Of a DNA stretch of 64,000 nt, positions 1 to 11,277 are shown in pieces. Made by a program: the position numbers and the translations under genes. The notes below the pieces were generated by a model. The model did no database searches, was not told where the DNA came from, and saw nothing but the letters and a program-made list of their open reading frames with translations. The DNA is taken from the NCBI GenBank assembly GCA_024640945.1, contig JAHEEA010000001.1:62001-126000 (forward strand), in the 5' to 3' direction. Position 1 is the stretch's first letter; the number at the start of each line of letters is the position of its first letter. The stretch is from Candidatus Methylopumilus sp. (GTDB taxonomy: Bacteria > Pseudomonadota > Gammaproteobacteria > Burkholderiales > Methylophilaceae).

Positions 1-542
1 GGTGTGCTTAAGCAAACACCGGCATCAATGACCAAATCCAATTGATGCTCCAAAACATCACGAATCTGCCAAGCTTCAATTAAGTCTTCTGTCTGATCTT
101 TAATTGATAGCGTCATGCTGAGCAAGGGTTCCCCAAGCGCTTCCAATAAAGACTTTGTCACCACATGCTCAGGAACGCGTAAACCTAGCGTGCTTTTCTT
201 TGGATGCTGCAAACGCTTAGGAACTTCACGCGTCGCTTTCAAAATAAAAGTATATTGTCCAGGCGTATTCGCTTTTAACAAACGAAATTGACCGTTATTC
301 ACCTGAGCGTAAGTAGCGAGCTCTGCCAAATTACGACACACCAAAGTAAAGTGATGATCTTCATCCACACCTCTAATTTGTCTTATTCGACTTTGGGCAT
401 CCTTATTCCCAATTACACAGCCAAGTGCGTAACCAGAATCTGTAGGATAAGCAATTACACCGCCATTTTGCAAAATCTCAACAGCTTGATGAATCAATCT
501 AAACTGAGGGTTTTGTTCATGAATGACAAAATACTGAGCCAT
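1..542 (-). CDS. YciO/Sua5 family L-threonylcarbamoyladenylate synthase-like protein (partial, runs off left edge)
   Basis: Minus-strand reading from ATG at 542 gives MAQYFVIHEQNPQFRLIHQAVEILQNGGVIAYPTDSGYALGCVIGNKDAQSRIRQIRG...HHFTLVCRNLAELATYAQVNN, typical of YrdC/YciO. Not in the ORF track because it is open at the edge. Confidence 0.88.
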   Translation of the reverse strand, partial: MAQYFVIHEQNPQFRLIHQAVEILQNGGVIAYPTDSGYALGCVIGNKDAQSRIRQIRGVDEDHHFTLVCRNLAELATYAQVNNGQFRLLKANTPGQYTFILKATREVPKRLQHPKKSTLGLRVPEHVVTKSLLEALGEPLLSMTLSIKDQTEDLIEAWQIRDVLEHQLDLVIDAGVCLST

Positions 543-544
543 CG

Positions 545-1408
545 CTAATGGACCTCTAACTCAACATTTTCAACTTCTTGCCAATCACGCCAAACCGGTA
601 CACAGCTGCTCGGAAGACTAGGCAAACGACCCATCTCAATGTAAGTTTGACCTTTTCCATGATAATCAGACCCCATAGAGGATCCAAATTCAAACTGATG
701 TGCGAGTTTAGCAAAAGTTTGATATTGATCTACGGTATGGCTTCCAGTGACCACCTCAATCGCTGTTCCACCCAAGGTCTTAAATTCATGCATTAATTCA
801 TACATCGTGACCCGCCCCAAGTCATAACGACCAGGATGTGCAATAACGGCAACGCCGCCAGATCCGATAATCCATGACATCGCATCTTCCAGACTTGCCC
901 ATTGGTGCTCATGGTAGCCAGGCTTGCCCTTAACTAAGTAATGCTTAAACACAGCTTTAGTGTCCTTCGCATAACCCTTTTCTATCAAGTAACGTGCAAA
1001 ATGTGTTCGACTAATGATGCCGCCTTTGCTGTAATGGTATGCCCCTTCCAAGGCTCCATGAACGCCTATCTTCTCTAAACTCGCCGCAATCAATTCTGCG
1101 CGCGTATGACGTCCGGCGCGTATCGCAGCCAAACCCTCTGCAAGTGGTGGGTATTCAGGATTGATTTTAAGTCCAACAATGTGCAAAGTTCTGCGACGCC
1201 AAGTCACGGAAATTTCAACGCCATTAATAAAATTCATGCCATGCTTATCCGCAACAGACCTAGCTTCAGCCAAACCAGCCACATCATCATGATCTGTTAA
1301 GGCTAAAACACGAATTCCTTTTTCGGCAGCGTGATTAACCAACTCAGTCGGTGTTAGCACCCCATCTGAAACCGTTGAATGACAATGTAGATCAATTAAA
1401 GATCGCAT
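545..1408 (-). CDS. rnm: PHP-domain phosphoesterase, RNase AM (YciV/TrpH) family
   Basis: MRSLIDLHCHSTVSDGVLTPTELVNHAAEKGIRVLALTDHDD PHP motif; adjacent to yciO. Confidence 0.85.
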   Translation of the reverse strand: MRSLIDLHCHSTVSDGVLTPTELVNHAAEKGIRVLALTDHDDVAGLAEARSVADKHGMNFINGVEISVTWRRRTLHIVGLKINPEYPPLAEGLAAIRAGRHTRAELIAASLEKIGVHGALEGAYHYSKGGIISRTHFARYLIEKGYAKDTKAVFKHYLVKGKPGYHEHQWASLEDAMSWIIGSGGVAVIAHPGRYDLGRVTMYELMHEFKTLGGTAIEVVTGSHTVDQYQTFAKLAHQFEFGSSMGSDYHGKGQTYIEMGRLPSLPSSCVPVWRDWQEVENVELEVH

Positions 1409-1549
1409 TAATAATGACTTAATATTTGGATAAAAAAATGAGGTTTAAATGCAAAATGTAGGATATTAAAAAAGTTGCCTTGTAAGTCTTAACACATCAT
1501 AGCAAAATACTGCTTTCGCTTGTACTGATAGCGCGATTTAAGGCACACA

Positions 1550-2167
1550 ATGAAGTTTCTATTTGATCTATTTCCCGTTATTTTATTTTTCATTACATTA
1601 AAAATTGCTGAGAAAACAGCAAACGCCAGCTTAATTTTAGGCAAGATACTCACAACGTTCGGTATTGCTGCAACAGTAAAACCGAACCTAGTGCCTATCA
1701 TGTTAGCAACAGTTGCGGTCATCATTGCCAGTATCATTCAAATCGTATGGGCAAAAATAAAATATAAGAAAGTGGATAAAACACTTTGGATGAGTGCGAT
1801 TCTGGTCACCGTACTGGGAAGCATGACACTATATTTTCAAAATGATGCATTTATTAAGTGGAAGCCCACTTTACTATATTGGATTTTCACAACAGCGATT
1901 CTTGCTGCGCATTGGTTCTGGCAAAAAAATATCATAAAAACCATGATGGGGAAAGAAGTTAAGTTGCCCGAGTCTATCTGGATTAAGCTCAACTACGCAT
2001 GGGCAATATTCTTTGCCTCACTTGGTTGTTTAAATTTGTATGTAGCCTTTAACTTCTCCATCGACACATGGGCGAGTTTTAAACTATTTGGAACGATGGG
2101 ACTAATGTTTGTTTTCATCCTCACTCAAAGTTTGATTATCAACCAATATCTCATTGAGGATAAATAA
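1550..2167 (+). CDS. yciB: Inner membrane septation protein A (YciB/IspZ)
   Basis: [22 protein letters not shown]-terminus and multi-TM profile typical of YciB. Confidence 0.92.
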   Translation: MKFLFDLFPVILFFITLKIAEKTANASLILGKILTTFGIAATVKPNLVPIMLATVAVIIASIIQIVWAKIKYKKVDKTLWMSAILVTVLGSMTLYFQNDAFIKWKPTLLYWIFTTAILAAHWFWQKNIIKTMMGKEVKLPESIWIKLNYAWAIFFASLGCLNLYVAFNFSIDTWASFKLFGTMGLMFVFILTQSLIINQYLIEDK

Positions 2168-2469
2168 TGTTCTACGCAATTGTTACTGAAGACGCACCGA
2201 ATAGTTTAGAAAAACGTCTAGCTCATCGTCCGGCACACCTTGAAAGAATTGCCGCATTAAATAATGCGGGTCGTTTACTACTCGCTGGGCCATTTCCAGC
2301 AATTGACAGCAACGACCCAGGCCCTGCTGGATTTACCGGCAGTCTTATTGTGGCTGAATTTGACACTTTAGAAGCTGCAACAGCTTGGGCGAATACAGAC
2401 CCATTTGTCGATGCGGGTGTTTATGCGCATATATCAGTAAAACCATTCCGCAAAACCTTACCTGCATAA
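2167..2469 (+). CDS. yciI: YciI family protein
   Basis: [28 protein letters not shown]...GPFPAID; start overlaps yciB stop. Confidence 0.88.
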   Translation: MFYAIVTEDAPNSLEKRLAHRPAHLERIAALNNAGRLLLAGPFPAIDSNDPGPAGFTGSLIVAEFDTLEAATAWANTDPFVDAGVYAHISVKPFRKTLPA

Positions 2470-2479
2470 GAAAATAAAG

Positions 2480-2737
2480 ATGCAACTCACAGAAGAAATC
2501 ACAATCAAGCTACAAACACTTAAGCCCACCCGCCTAGAAATTCAAGACGATAGCGCTTTACATGCCGGTCATAAAGGCAATGGCGGCGGTGGCCATTTCA
2601 CACTAACAATTAAAAGCCAAGCGTTTGACGGTTTATCGCAAGTCTCAAGACATCGACACATTTATGAATTGCTTGCTGAATATATTCCTTCAAAAATTCA
2701 TGCACTCAGCATCCACGCTATCGCAAGTGACGAATAA
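2480..2737 (+). CDS. BolA family protein
   Basis: Small BolA-like domain: HKGNGGGGHFTLTIKSQAFDGLSQVSRHRHIYELL...IHALSIHAIA. Confidence 0.88.
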   Translation: MQLTEEITIKLQTLKPTRLEIQDDSALHAGHKGNGGGGHFTLTIKSQAFDGLSQVSRHRHIYELLAEYIPSKIHALSIHAIASDE

Positions 2738-2787
2738 ACCCTATAATTCTCAAGAATTAATCCCCTAAAAATATCAAGGACTACTGC

Positions 2788-3597
2788 ATGAAGATCTCTC
2801 GGAATACTTTTTTACTACTGACGGCACTTAGCATGACTAGCCCGTTGCAAGCTGCAGACAACGCAGTAGCAACGGTCAATGGAAAAGCTATCAAGCAATC
2901 TCTGTTTGACTTCATTGTTAAAGATGCAACCGATCACGGTCAAAAAGTAGATGACAACGTGCGTGAAGTCATCATGTCAAAATTAATAAGCAGTGAATTG
3001 GTATTACAAGAGGCTCAACGTGCAGGCTTAGACAAAAAGTCTGACTACATTGCTAAAGAAGAATTAACACGTCGTGAATTACTAGTGAATACTTATATTC
3101 AGGATTACATGAAGAATCACCCTGTGAGTGAATCTGATACTAAAGCGGCTTATGAAAAATTCAAAACCGAATTAGGTGATAAAGAATATAACGCACGCCA
3201 TATATTGGTCAGCTCAGAAACAGAAGCTAAAGACATCATCGCCCAGCTCAATAAAGGCGCTGACTTTTCTAAAACTGCAAAAGAAAAATCAAAAGATCCA
3301 GGCTCTAAAGAAAAAGGTGGCGACCTAGGCTGGTTCTCTTTAAGCGGCATGGTTAAGCCATTCAGCGACGGCGTTGCAAAGCTTAATAAAGGTGGTTTAA
3401 CTTCAGAACCTATTCAGACACAATTCGGCTGGCACATCATTAAATTAGATGACGTAAGAGATATGAAAGCGCCACCTTACGATAAAGTAAAAGATGGCTT
3501 ACAAAAACAATTGGCACAACGTCAATTAGAAAAGATGTTAACCGACCTTCGTGCAAAAGCGACCGTCGTCGACAATAACAAATCATCTAAAAAATAA
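2788..3597 (+). CDS. Periplasmic parvulin-type peptidylprolyl isomerase (PpiC/SurA-like)
   Basis: Signal peptide; rotamase core ARHILVSSETEAKDIIAQL...KSKDPGSKEKGGDLGWFSLSGMVKPF. Confidence 0.9.
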   Translation: MKISRNTFLLLTALSMTSPLQAADNAVATVNGKAIKQSLFDFIVKDATDHGQKVDDNVREVIMSKLISSELVLQEAQRAGLDKKSDYIAKEELTRRELLVNTYIQDYMKNHPVSESDTKAAYEKFKTELGDKEYNARHILVSSETEAKDIIAQLNKGADFSKTAKEKSKDPGSKEKGGDLGWFSLSGMVKPFSDGVAKLNKGGLTSEPIQTQFGWHIIKLDDVRDMKAPPYDKVKDGLQKQLAQRQLEKMLTDLRAKATVVDNNKSSKK

Positions 3598-3618
3598 ACC
3601 CTCTTAAATAGATACCAA

Positions 3619-3646
3619 ATGGCCTGCAATGCAGGCCATTTTTTTA
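3619..3646 (+). terminator. Intrinsic terminator after the PpiC gene
   Basis: ATGGCCTGCA-a-TGCAGGCCAT hairpin followed by T7. Confidence 0.85.
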
Positions 3647-3702
3647 ACAGTTCACCGTCAAAAAGCCTTAGATATACTACCTTCAATTAAATTATGTGAG
3701 AT

Positions 3703-3721
3703 AATAAGAACAATTCTTATT
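3703..3721. promoter_or_regulatory. Candidate Fur-box-like 19-bp palindrome upstream of feoA
   Basis: AATAAGAA-CAA-TTCTTATT, perfect 8-bp arms, 15 bp before feoA ATG. Confidence 0.5.
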
Positions 3722-3735
3722 TAGATTAAAAATTA

Positions 3736-3960
3736 ATGACCGCTTTAAGCAACCTTAAAACTGGTGAATACGGCACTATCTCGAATATAGAGGCAGAAGA
3801 GTTTTTATTTCATCGTCTAAATGCACTAGGATTTCGCATCGGAAAAAAAATCGAATTAGTGAGACGCGCTAGTTTTAACGGCCCAATTCAAGTGCGAATT
3901 GGAGCTACAGACATCATCCTGCGCTTATGTGAAGCACAGCGTATTAGAGTAAACCAATAA
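3736..3960 (+). CDS. feoA: Ferrous iron transport protein A
   Basis: SH3-like small protein, immediately upstream of feoB. Confidence 0.88.
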   Translation: MTALSNLKTGEYGTISNIEAEEFLFHRLNALGFRIGKKIELVRRASFNGPIQVRIGATDIILRLCEAQRIRVNQ

Positions 3961-5750
3961 TGAAGCGTATCGCCCTACTCGGCATGCCAAATACTGGAAA
4001 GTCCACGCTATTTAACAGACTTAGCGGAGCATCTGCACGAGTAGGCAATTGGCCTGGCATTACAGTGGATTTAATGAGCGCCAAAATTTTATTGGGTGGC
4101 CACATTGCTGAATTAGTCGACTTACCAGGACTTTATGACTTGCACGGCTTCTCTGATGACGAACAAGTGGCCAGGCATTTCTTAAGCAATAACCATACAG
4201 ACCTTGTCATGATTGTTGTTAACAGCACTCAAATTGACAGACAACTTTCACTTGCGCTTCAGATTAGAGCCTTGGGTATACCAGCCATGCTACTACTCAA
4301 CATGAAAGATGAAGCAAAGCGCGCAGGTATCAGCATTAATGTTGAAGCTATGGCAAAACAACTAAGAATGCCAGTTGTGCAAATCAGTGCCAAGTATGGT
4401 GATCAATGTCCAGAAGCTTTAAAAATTGCTTCAAATTGTATTAAGCAATCAGCCAATAAGCATAGCGTCGATGAAATAAAAACTTTGTTGGCGGCTGATA
4501 CCAATGTCGAACAAGAAATGGATGCGATTGTTAAGTCTACAGTCGAAATTCCAGCACAACTTAATGACTTAACAACCGCACGAATCGATAAAGTTCTACT
4601 TCATCCATGGTTTGGATTGCCGCTGTTTTTTATAGCCATGTATGCCGTATTTCAACTCATTTTCACTGCTGGAAAACCGCTACAAGACGCAGTGACATGG
4701 GCCTTAGATTTAATTCGAACAGATGTCCTCAACCCTACGCTGATTAATGCACCAACATGGCTAAACGGTCTGTTAGTCGATGGGATTTTTAATGGTCTAG
4801 GCACAGTAGCCACCTTTATCCCAATTATCGTGTTGTTCTTTCTCATCATGTCGATTGTAGAAGACAGCGGCTATCTATCTCGTGCAGCATTCTTGATGGA
4901 TGCCCTAATGTCAAAACTAGGTTTAGATGGTCGCGGATTTGTGATGGTCTTGATGGGCTTTGGCTGTAATGTACCAGCACTCATGGGCACACGCGTCATG
5001 CGCTCACGCAATATGCGTTTGTTAACCATGCTGATTATCCCGCTGTCATTGTGTTCAGCACGCTTACAGGTGTTCCTGTTTATGGCAGCAACTCTGTTCA
5101 CTGCTCAACAGGCGCCAATTGTGCTTTTCTCACTTTACTTAGTCAGTTTTGCAACGATTTTCATCACTGCTTTATTATTTAAGAATCAATACAAAAACAC
5201 AGAGCCGTTTATTCTTGAGCTACCTCCTTACCGCTTTCCAACGCTACGCCAAATATGGCTAAGAGGCTGGCAAGAAATTAGTCACTTTCTAAATAGAGCG
5301 ACTAAATTCATTATTATCGGTGTGGTACTTGTCTGGGCGCTGACCCATTTTCCAATGGATGTACCGCCAGCGAGCAGTGGCACGTGGGCAGGTAAAATTG
5401 GTGCATTATTTTCAGGACTTTTAGATCCAATAGGAATAGATAACCAGCTAGCAATTGCGCTTATTTTTGGCTTTGTCGCCAAAGAAATTGTGATTGGATC
5501 CTTAGCTGTGATTTACGGATTACAAGGCGACGCTCTTATGCAAACTATGGCGCATCAATTGGATTGGGTTCAAGGAATGAGCTTTATGCTATTTACTTTG
5601 ATATACACGCCATGCCTATCAACTATCGCAACGCTTAAAAATGAATCAAAGAGTTGGATGTTCGCTGCCATGTCAATTACGTGGTCATTGATACTCGCTT
5701 GGGTAGTCAGCTTCTTGTTTTATCAAACAGCGAGATTTTTTGGCTTATAA
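3960..5750 (+). CDS. feoB: Ferrous iron transporter B (short, ~596 aa form)
   Basis: G1 GMPNTGKST, NWPGITVD, DLPGLYDL; Gate/Nucleoside-recognition-like TM segments. Confidence 0.93.
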   Translation: MKRIALLGMPNTGKSTLFNRLSGASARVGNWPGITVDLMSAKILLGGHIAELVDLPGLYDLHGFSDDEQVARHFLSNNHTDLVMIVVNSTQIDRQLSLALQIRALGIPAMLLLNMKDEAKRAGISINVEAMAKQLRMPVVQISAKYGDQCPEALKIASNCIKQSANKHSVDEIKTLLAADTNVEQEMDAIVKSTVEIPAQLNDLTTARIDKVLLHPWFGLPLFFIAMYAVFQLIFTAGKPLQDAVTWALDLIRTDVLNPTLINAPTWLNGLLVDGIFNGLGTVATFIPIIVLFFLIMSIVEDSGYLSRAAFLMDALMSKLGLDGRGFVMVLMGFGCNVPALMGTRVMRSRNMRLLTMLIIPLSLCSARLQVFLFMAATLFTAQQAPIVLFSLYLVSFATIFITALLFKNQYKNTEPFILELPPYRFPTLRQIWLRGWQEISHFLNRATKFIIIGVVLVWALTHFPMDVPPASSGTWAGKIGALFSGLLDPIGIDNQLAIALIFGFVAKEIVIGSLAVIYGLQGDALMQTMAHQLDWVQGMSFMLFTLIYTPCLSTIATLKNESKSWMFAAMSITWSLILAWVVSFLFYQTARFFGL

Positions 5751-5757
5751 AACCAGC

Positions 5758-6048
5758 TTAAGCACGGAAGATGAAATAAACCGCGCCTAACAAACACATC
5801 CCCGCCCATAGAAAATCAAGTTTCAGCGGTTGATGCATATAAAAAATAGCAAACGGTAGAAAAACAGACAGAGTAATGACTTCTTGCAAGAGTTTTAGCT
5901 GAGATAACGACAAAGCTGAATAGCCAATACGATTAGCAGGCACTTGAAGCATGTATTCAAACAAGGCAATACCCCAACTTAAAAACGCAGCAACATACCA
6001 AGGTTTATCGCTCAAATTCTTAAGATGGGCATACCATGCAAACGTCAT
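5758..6048 (-). CDS. DMT family protein (DUF486/DMT_6), apparently N-terminally short
   Basis: MTFAWYAHLKNLSDKPWYVAAFLSWGIALFEYMLQVPANRIGY matches the DUF486 core. Confidence 0.85.
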   Translation of the reverse strand: MTFAWYAHLKNLSDKPWYVAAFLSWGIALFEYMLQVPANRIGYSALSLSQLKLLQEVITLSVFLPFAIFYMHQPLKLDFLWAGMCLLGAVYFIFRA

Positions 6049-6112
6049 AACACGTTTGAAAGACTTAACAACAATACAGTTTTTAATAGAACTGGCATCT
6101 ATTAAAAACTAA

Positions 6113-6454
<342 letters not shown>

Positions 6455-6509
6455 TCATTCCTCTCGTGAAAAAACCAAAATCAACAACCTACAAGACTAC
6501 TTTAATTTA

Positions 6510-8156
6510 TTAGCCGTTAAATACAAATTTCGAGGTGATTGGATAACGCCTATCCCTTCCAAAACCTCGCTGTGTAATACGAACCCCAATTGGCGATTGG
6601 CGACGTTTATATTCATTCCTATCAATCAAACTCGTTACGCGAACAACGTCTTGCTCACGATAACCCATGCTAATAATATCAGCACGACTAGCATCATGCT
6701 CGACGTAAGCTTCCATAATCGCATCCAAAATCTCGTAAGGAGGCAAACTATCTTGATCTGTTTGATCATGCCTCAACTCTGCAGATGGAGGTCTCACAAT
6801 GATTCTTTCAGGAATCACAGCTGAAAGTGTATTGCGGTAATTCGATAGTTTATAGACCAGCGTTTTAGGTACATCTTTAAGCAATGCAAAACCACCAGCC
6901 ATATCTCCATATAGCGTTGAATAGCCAACAGCCATCTCACTCTTATTGCCAGTAGTCAGGACAATGCTACCAAACTTATTAGACAAAGCCATTAATAGCA
7001 TGCCTCTTATTCGCGCCTGCAAATTCTCTTCTGTCGTATCAAACGGCAAGCCTGCAAACTCATCAGCTAAGCTTGCTCTAAACAAATCAAATAAGGCATT
7101 AATCGGCAATTCGCTGTATTGAACCCCTAAATTTTTAGCCATTAAGTGTGCGTCGCTGACACTCATTTCCGCAGTGAATTCTGAGGGCATCATCACCACT
7201 CGAACCTGATCAACACCAAGAGCATCTACTGCAATAGCTAAAGTGAGTGCGGAATCAATGCCACCGGACAAGCCCAAAACCACACCTTTAAAACCATTTT
7301 TATTGACGTAGTCTTTCAGCCCCAAACATAAGGCTCGATAAACTGTTTCTTCCAAGCCAGCCGAAGTTGCAATGCTTTGATTTAAAGGATTCGCTTTATT
7401 TTCTTCACTGCGATCAATGTCAAGCACACCTGAGTCTTCTTCAAATGCAGCTAACTGCTGCACCAACTCACCAGAGCGGTCTAAAACAAAAGAGGCTCCA
7501 TCAAACACTAATTCATCTTGGCCACCTACCATATTCGCGTACACCATTGCTAAACCTGTTTGTAATACACGTTCGCGGGCGATCTGATGTCGAGTAGATT
7601 GCTTATCCATGTGGTATGGCGAAGCATTGAGCGCTAACAAAATTTCTGCTCCAGCTTCTTTAGCTGCTAATGCTGGCTCAGCTTCCCAAACATCCGCACA
7701 AATTAACAAACCCATTTTAATACCTTGATGTTCGAACACTGTGGCTCGCTCACCCGATTTAAAATAACGAGGCTCATCAAAAACAGTATGATTTGGAAGC
7801 ACGTGCTTATGGTAGGTCGCTAAGACCTTACCATCTTGAAGAACAGATGCGGCGTTATAACAGTCACCTTGATGTACATGTGGATGACCAACAATAACTG
7901 TGATGTCTTTAATCTCAGTTGCCAAAAACTGAAGTTCACGAAAGCAAGCAAGATTAAAATCTTCTCGTAACAACAAATCTTCTGGAGGATATCCAGAAAG
8001 AGACAGTTCGGGGGTCAGCATCAGCGTTGCGCCTTTGCTTTTTGCATCTAACGATGCCTTAAGAATCTTTTTGCTATTACCCTGAATATCACCTACGGTG
8101 CTATTCATCTGAGCAATACATAATCGAAGCGCCTGACTAATAATTGCCACCTGCAT
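6510..8156 (-). CDS. nadE: Glutamine-dependent NAD+ synthetase
   Basis: N-terminal nitrilase domain (LRLCIAQMNSTVGDIQGN) plus NadE domain (GLSGGIDSALTLAIA). The ORF track extends to 8201; start at MQVAI preferred. Confidence 0.94.
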   Translation of the reverse strand: MQVAIISQALRLCIAQMNSTVGDIQGNSKKILKASLDAKSKGATLMLTPELSLSGYPPEDLLLREDFNLACFRELQFLATEIKDITVIVGHPHVHQGDCYNAASVLQDGKVLATYHKHVLPNHTVFDEPRYFKSGERATVFEHQGIKMGLLICADVWEAEPALAAKEAGAEILLALNASPYHMDKQSTRHQIARERVLQTGLAMVYANMVGGQDELVFDGASFVLDRSGELVQQLAAFEEDSGVLDIDRSEENKANPLNQSIATSAGLEETVYRALCLGLKDYVNKNGFKGVVLGLSGGIDSALTLAIAVDALGVDQVRVVMMPSEFTAEMSVSDAHLMAKNLGVQYSELPINALFDLFRASLADEFAGLPFDTTEENLQARIRGMLLMALSNKFGSIVLTTGNKSEMAVGYSTLYGDMAGGFALLKDVPKTLVYKLSNYRNTLSAVIPERIIVRPPSAELRHDQTDQDSLPPYEILDAIMEAYVEHDASRADIISMGYREQDVVRVTSLIDRNEYKRRQSPIGVRITQRGFGRDRRYPITSKFVFNG

Positions 8157-9078
8157 CTTTAAGCATCTTGATAATTTCAGTCTTTTTAGCTTGCAAAGCA
8201 TAAACCAGTGGAGTTAAAGAGTATTGGTCTTTAGCTTTAACATTCGCACCTTTTGCAATAAGCAAACGTACCATTTCAATATCACCATTAGAAACGGCAT
8301 TGTGAAGTAGTGGCGTTCCTTGCGCGTCTTTATGATCAACATCTGAGCCTTTTTCAATCAAGACTTGAGCAACTGGGAGTTGTTTCTTTCTTACCGCCCA
8401 AGTTAAAGCTGTCCACTGTGCCTTATCCTCATCTTTAACTTTTGCGCCACTCTCAATCAAAGCTTTAACAGCATCAGTATTACCAGCACGCGCCGCATAC
8501 ATTAATGGCGTCATACTATAACGATCGCGCATTGACGGATCTGCTTTGTTTTCCAACAAGGTCTTAATGGTTGGCACATCACCATTTTTTGCTGCAAACA
8601 TTAAAATAGTTTTGCCATCATCAGTTCTTAAATTTGCATCAACGCCTGACTGTATAAGCAAACCAACCAACTCTGAATAACCTGAACTTGCTGCTAAACC
8701 AAGCGCACTCCAACCAGAAATATCACGAATCTTTGGATCAGCGCCTTTAGCCAATAAAACTTTGGCGCTCGCCACATAGTTTTTCTTAGTGGCGAACATC
8801 AGCGCTGTCCAACCACCATTTTCACGAGCATTAATGTCAGCGCCTTTTTCTATGAGCAATTTAAGCACTTCAAATTGATCTTTACGTGCAGCGTACATTA
8901 AAGCAGTAATACCATCAGCATCATGTGTATTGGGATTGGTACCGCTTTCTAAAAGACCACTTACTGTTGCCACGTCGCCTTTAGAAGCGACTGTAAGCAA
9001 ATAAGGAATCTCTTCTTCAGCATGGGCATAATTAATGCCAAGCACCAACATCAATACAATTAAAAAGTTTTTTATCAT
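8137..9078 (-). CDS. Exported ankyrin-repeat protein
   Basis: Signal peptide [20 protein letters not shown]; about 8 ankyrin repeats ([32 protein letters not shown]...). Confidence 0.9.
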   Translation of the reverse strand: MIKNFLIVLMLVLGINYAHAEEEIPYLLTVASKGDVATVSGLLESGTNPNTHDADGITALMYAARKDQFEVLKLLIEKGADINARENGGWTALMFATKKNYVASAKVLLAKGADPKIRDISGWSALGLAASSGYSELVGLLIQSGVDANLRTDDGKTILMFAAKNGDVPTIKTLLENKADPSMRDRYSMTPLMYAARAGNTDAVKALIESGAKVKDEDKAQWTALTWAVRKKQLPVAQVLIEKGSDVDHKDAQGTPLLHNAVSNGDIEMVRLLIAKGANVKAKDQYSLTPLVYALQAKKTEIIKMLKDAGGNY

Positions 9079-9959
9079 GATGATTTTTTTGCCTTGATTG
9101 CTTGCAACACAGCCTCGCCTAAGCCAGCAGGAGAACTCGCAACAATAACTCCTGCTTTTTCTAAAGCAGCTATCTTGTCTTCGGCTTTACCGCTACCACC
9201 GGAAATAATAGCGCCAGCATGACCCATACGTTTACCTTTAGGCGCCGTTTGACCTGCAATATAGCCTGCAACAGGTTTAGTGACATGATGTTTGATGTAA
9301 TCAGCAGCAGCTTCTTCATCAGCACCACCTATTTCACCCACCATAATAATGGCTTCAGTTTCAGGGTCTGCTTGGAACATTTCCAAACAATCAATAAAGT
9401 TCAAACCACGAATTGGATCACCACCAATACCAACACAAGTAGACTGACCTAAACCCAATGCAGTTGTTTGATTAACTGCTTCATAAGTTAAGGTACCTGA
9501 ACGTGAAACGATGCCAACCTTTCCACGCAAATGGATACTGCCTGGCATGATGCCAATTTTGCACTCGTCTGGCGTAATCACACCCGGGCAATTAGGCCCA
9601 ACCAACTTCACATTATTAGCTTTAAGCGCAGCCTTAACATTCAACATATCCAATACAGGAATACCTTCAGTAATACAGACAATCAAGCCTATGCCAGCGT
9701 CACAAGCCTCTAAAATAGAGTCTGCTGCAAATGGAGGTGGGACGTAAATCACCGAAGCGTGCGCGCCAGTTGCATTCACAGCATCACGCATCGTATTAAA
9801 AACTGGTAAATCTAAATGGGTTTGACCACCCTTACCCGGTGTTACACCACCCACCATTTTTGTACCATAAGCAATCGCTTGTTCAGAATGAAATGTGCCT
9901 TGTTTACCAGTAAATCCTTGGCATAAGACTTTTGTATTTTTATTAACTAATATGCTCAT
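9075..9959 (-). CDS. sucD: Succinyl-CoA ligase alpha subunit
   Basis: [45 protein letters not shown]; start trimmed from the ORF track. Confidence 0.96.
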   Translation of the reverse strand: MSILVNKNTKVLCQGFTGKQGTFHSEQAIAYGTKMVGGVTPGKGGQTHLDLPVFNTMRDAVNATGAHASVIYVPPPFAADSILEACDAGIGLIVCITEGIPVLDMLNVKAALKANNVKLVGPNCPGVITPDECKIGIMPGSIHLRGKVGIVSRSGTLTYEAVNQTTALGLGQSTCVGIGGDPIRGLNFIDCLEMFQADPETEAIIMVGEIGGADEEAAADYIKHHVTKPVAGYIAGQTAPKGKRMGHAGAIISGGSGKAEDKIAALEKAGVIVASSPAGLGEAVLQAIKAKKSS

Positions 9960-9966
9960 ATTTAAC

Positions 9967-11130
9967 CTACACACTCACAGCAGCAACAGCTTGTTTAGCT
10001 GCATCGGTAAGACCAGCAGCTGAAATAATTGAAAGGCCACTCTCACTTAGCATTTTGCGGCCTAATTCCACATTGGTACCTTCGAGACGAACAACAACAG
10101 GGATTTGAATACCTACTTCTTTAACTGCAGTAATAATGCCTTCCGCAATGATGTCGCAACGCATAATACCGCCAAAAATATTAACCAAAATAGCCTGTAC
10201 GTTCTGATCTGCCAAAATGATTTTAAAAGCTTTAGATACTGTTTCTGCAGTTGCGCCGCCGCCAACATCCAAGAAGTTGGCTGGGGCACCGCCGTGCAGT
10301 TTAATTAAATCCATGGTTGCCATGGCCAAGCCAGCACCATTCACCATACAACCAATATTGCCATTTAAAGCAATGTAATTAAGTCCAGCATGATGTGCTT
10401 CGGCCTCTTTAGCATCATCCTGACTCCAATCACGTTGTTCAGCGAGTAGCTTTTGACGATACAAGGCGTTGTCATCAACACTCATCTTACAATCGAGCGC
10501 AAATAACTTACCATCGGTAGTCACAACTAAAGGATTAATTTCTAAAAGCGCCAAATCATTCTCTTTGAATAATTTGTATAGCCCTTTTGCTAATTTAGTA
10601 AAAGCAGCAATCTGGTCGCCAACAAGATTGAGTGCAAAAGCAAGATTACGTGCTTGATAGTCAACCAAGCCATTCAGCGGATCACAAACCTCTTGAAGGA
10701 TTTTATCTGGCATCGTCGCAGCAACTTCTTCAATATCCATTCCGCCAGCGCTAGAAGCGACCATCACAACGCGCTCTAAGGTACGATCGACTAAAATAGA
10801 TAAATACAATTCACGCGCAATCGGCAATGTTTGCTCAACCAATAACTGATGAACCGGTTGTCCATCAGGCGCGTTTTGGTAAGTCACCAGATGCTTACCT
10901 AGTAGATTGTTAGCAACAGATTTTGCCTCACTTGCTGATTTAACAATCTTCACACCACCCGCTTTACCGCGACCGCCAGCATGCACTTGCGCCTTAACGA
11001 CCCAAGCATCTCCAGCAATCTCTTTCGTTGCAGCAGCAGCTGCTTCCGCAGACTGGACAACTTGTCCAACAGGTACCGCTAGGCCGTAGCGTTGTAATAG
11101 TTGTTTGGCCTGAAATTCGTGCAAATTCAT
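9967..11130 (-). CDS. sucC: Succinyl-CoA ligase beta subunit
   Basis: [25 protein letters not shown]-grasp. Confidence 0.96.
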   Translation of the reverse strand: MNLHEFQAKQLLQRYGLAVPVGQVVQSAEAAAAATKEIAGDAWVVKAQVHAGGRGKAGGVKIVKSASEAKSVANNLLGKHLVTYQNAPDGQPVHQLLVEQTLPIARELYLSILVDRTLERVVMVASSAGGMDIEEVAATMPDKILQEVCDPLNGLVDYQARNLAFALNLVGDQIAAFTKLAKGLYKLFKENDLALLEINPLVVTTDGKLFALDCKMSVDDNALYRQKLLAEQRDWSQDDAKEAEAHHAGLNYIALNGNIGCMVNGAGLAMATMDLIKLHGGAPANFLDVGGGATAETVSKAFKIILADQNVQAILVNIFGGIMRCDIIAEGIITAVKEVGIQIPVVVRLEGTNVELGRKMLSESGLSIISAAGLTDAAKQAVAAVSV

Positions 11131-11277
11131 GATAAAAAATCTAAGCAAATGATCAATGTGACATTCTCGCGCAAATCGCGTCTGCGCGCCACCCCACTGA
11201 ATGTGAATGACGTTTTAAATAGCAGCTTCTCCCGATGTATAATATTCACATTAGTTAATTTTTTAAGTCACACTCTT

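Noticed and set aside
288-548. 86 aa plus-strand ORF at left edge
   Set aside because: Antisense to the clear YciO reading frame on the minus strand.
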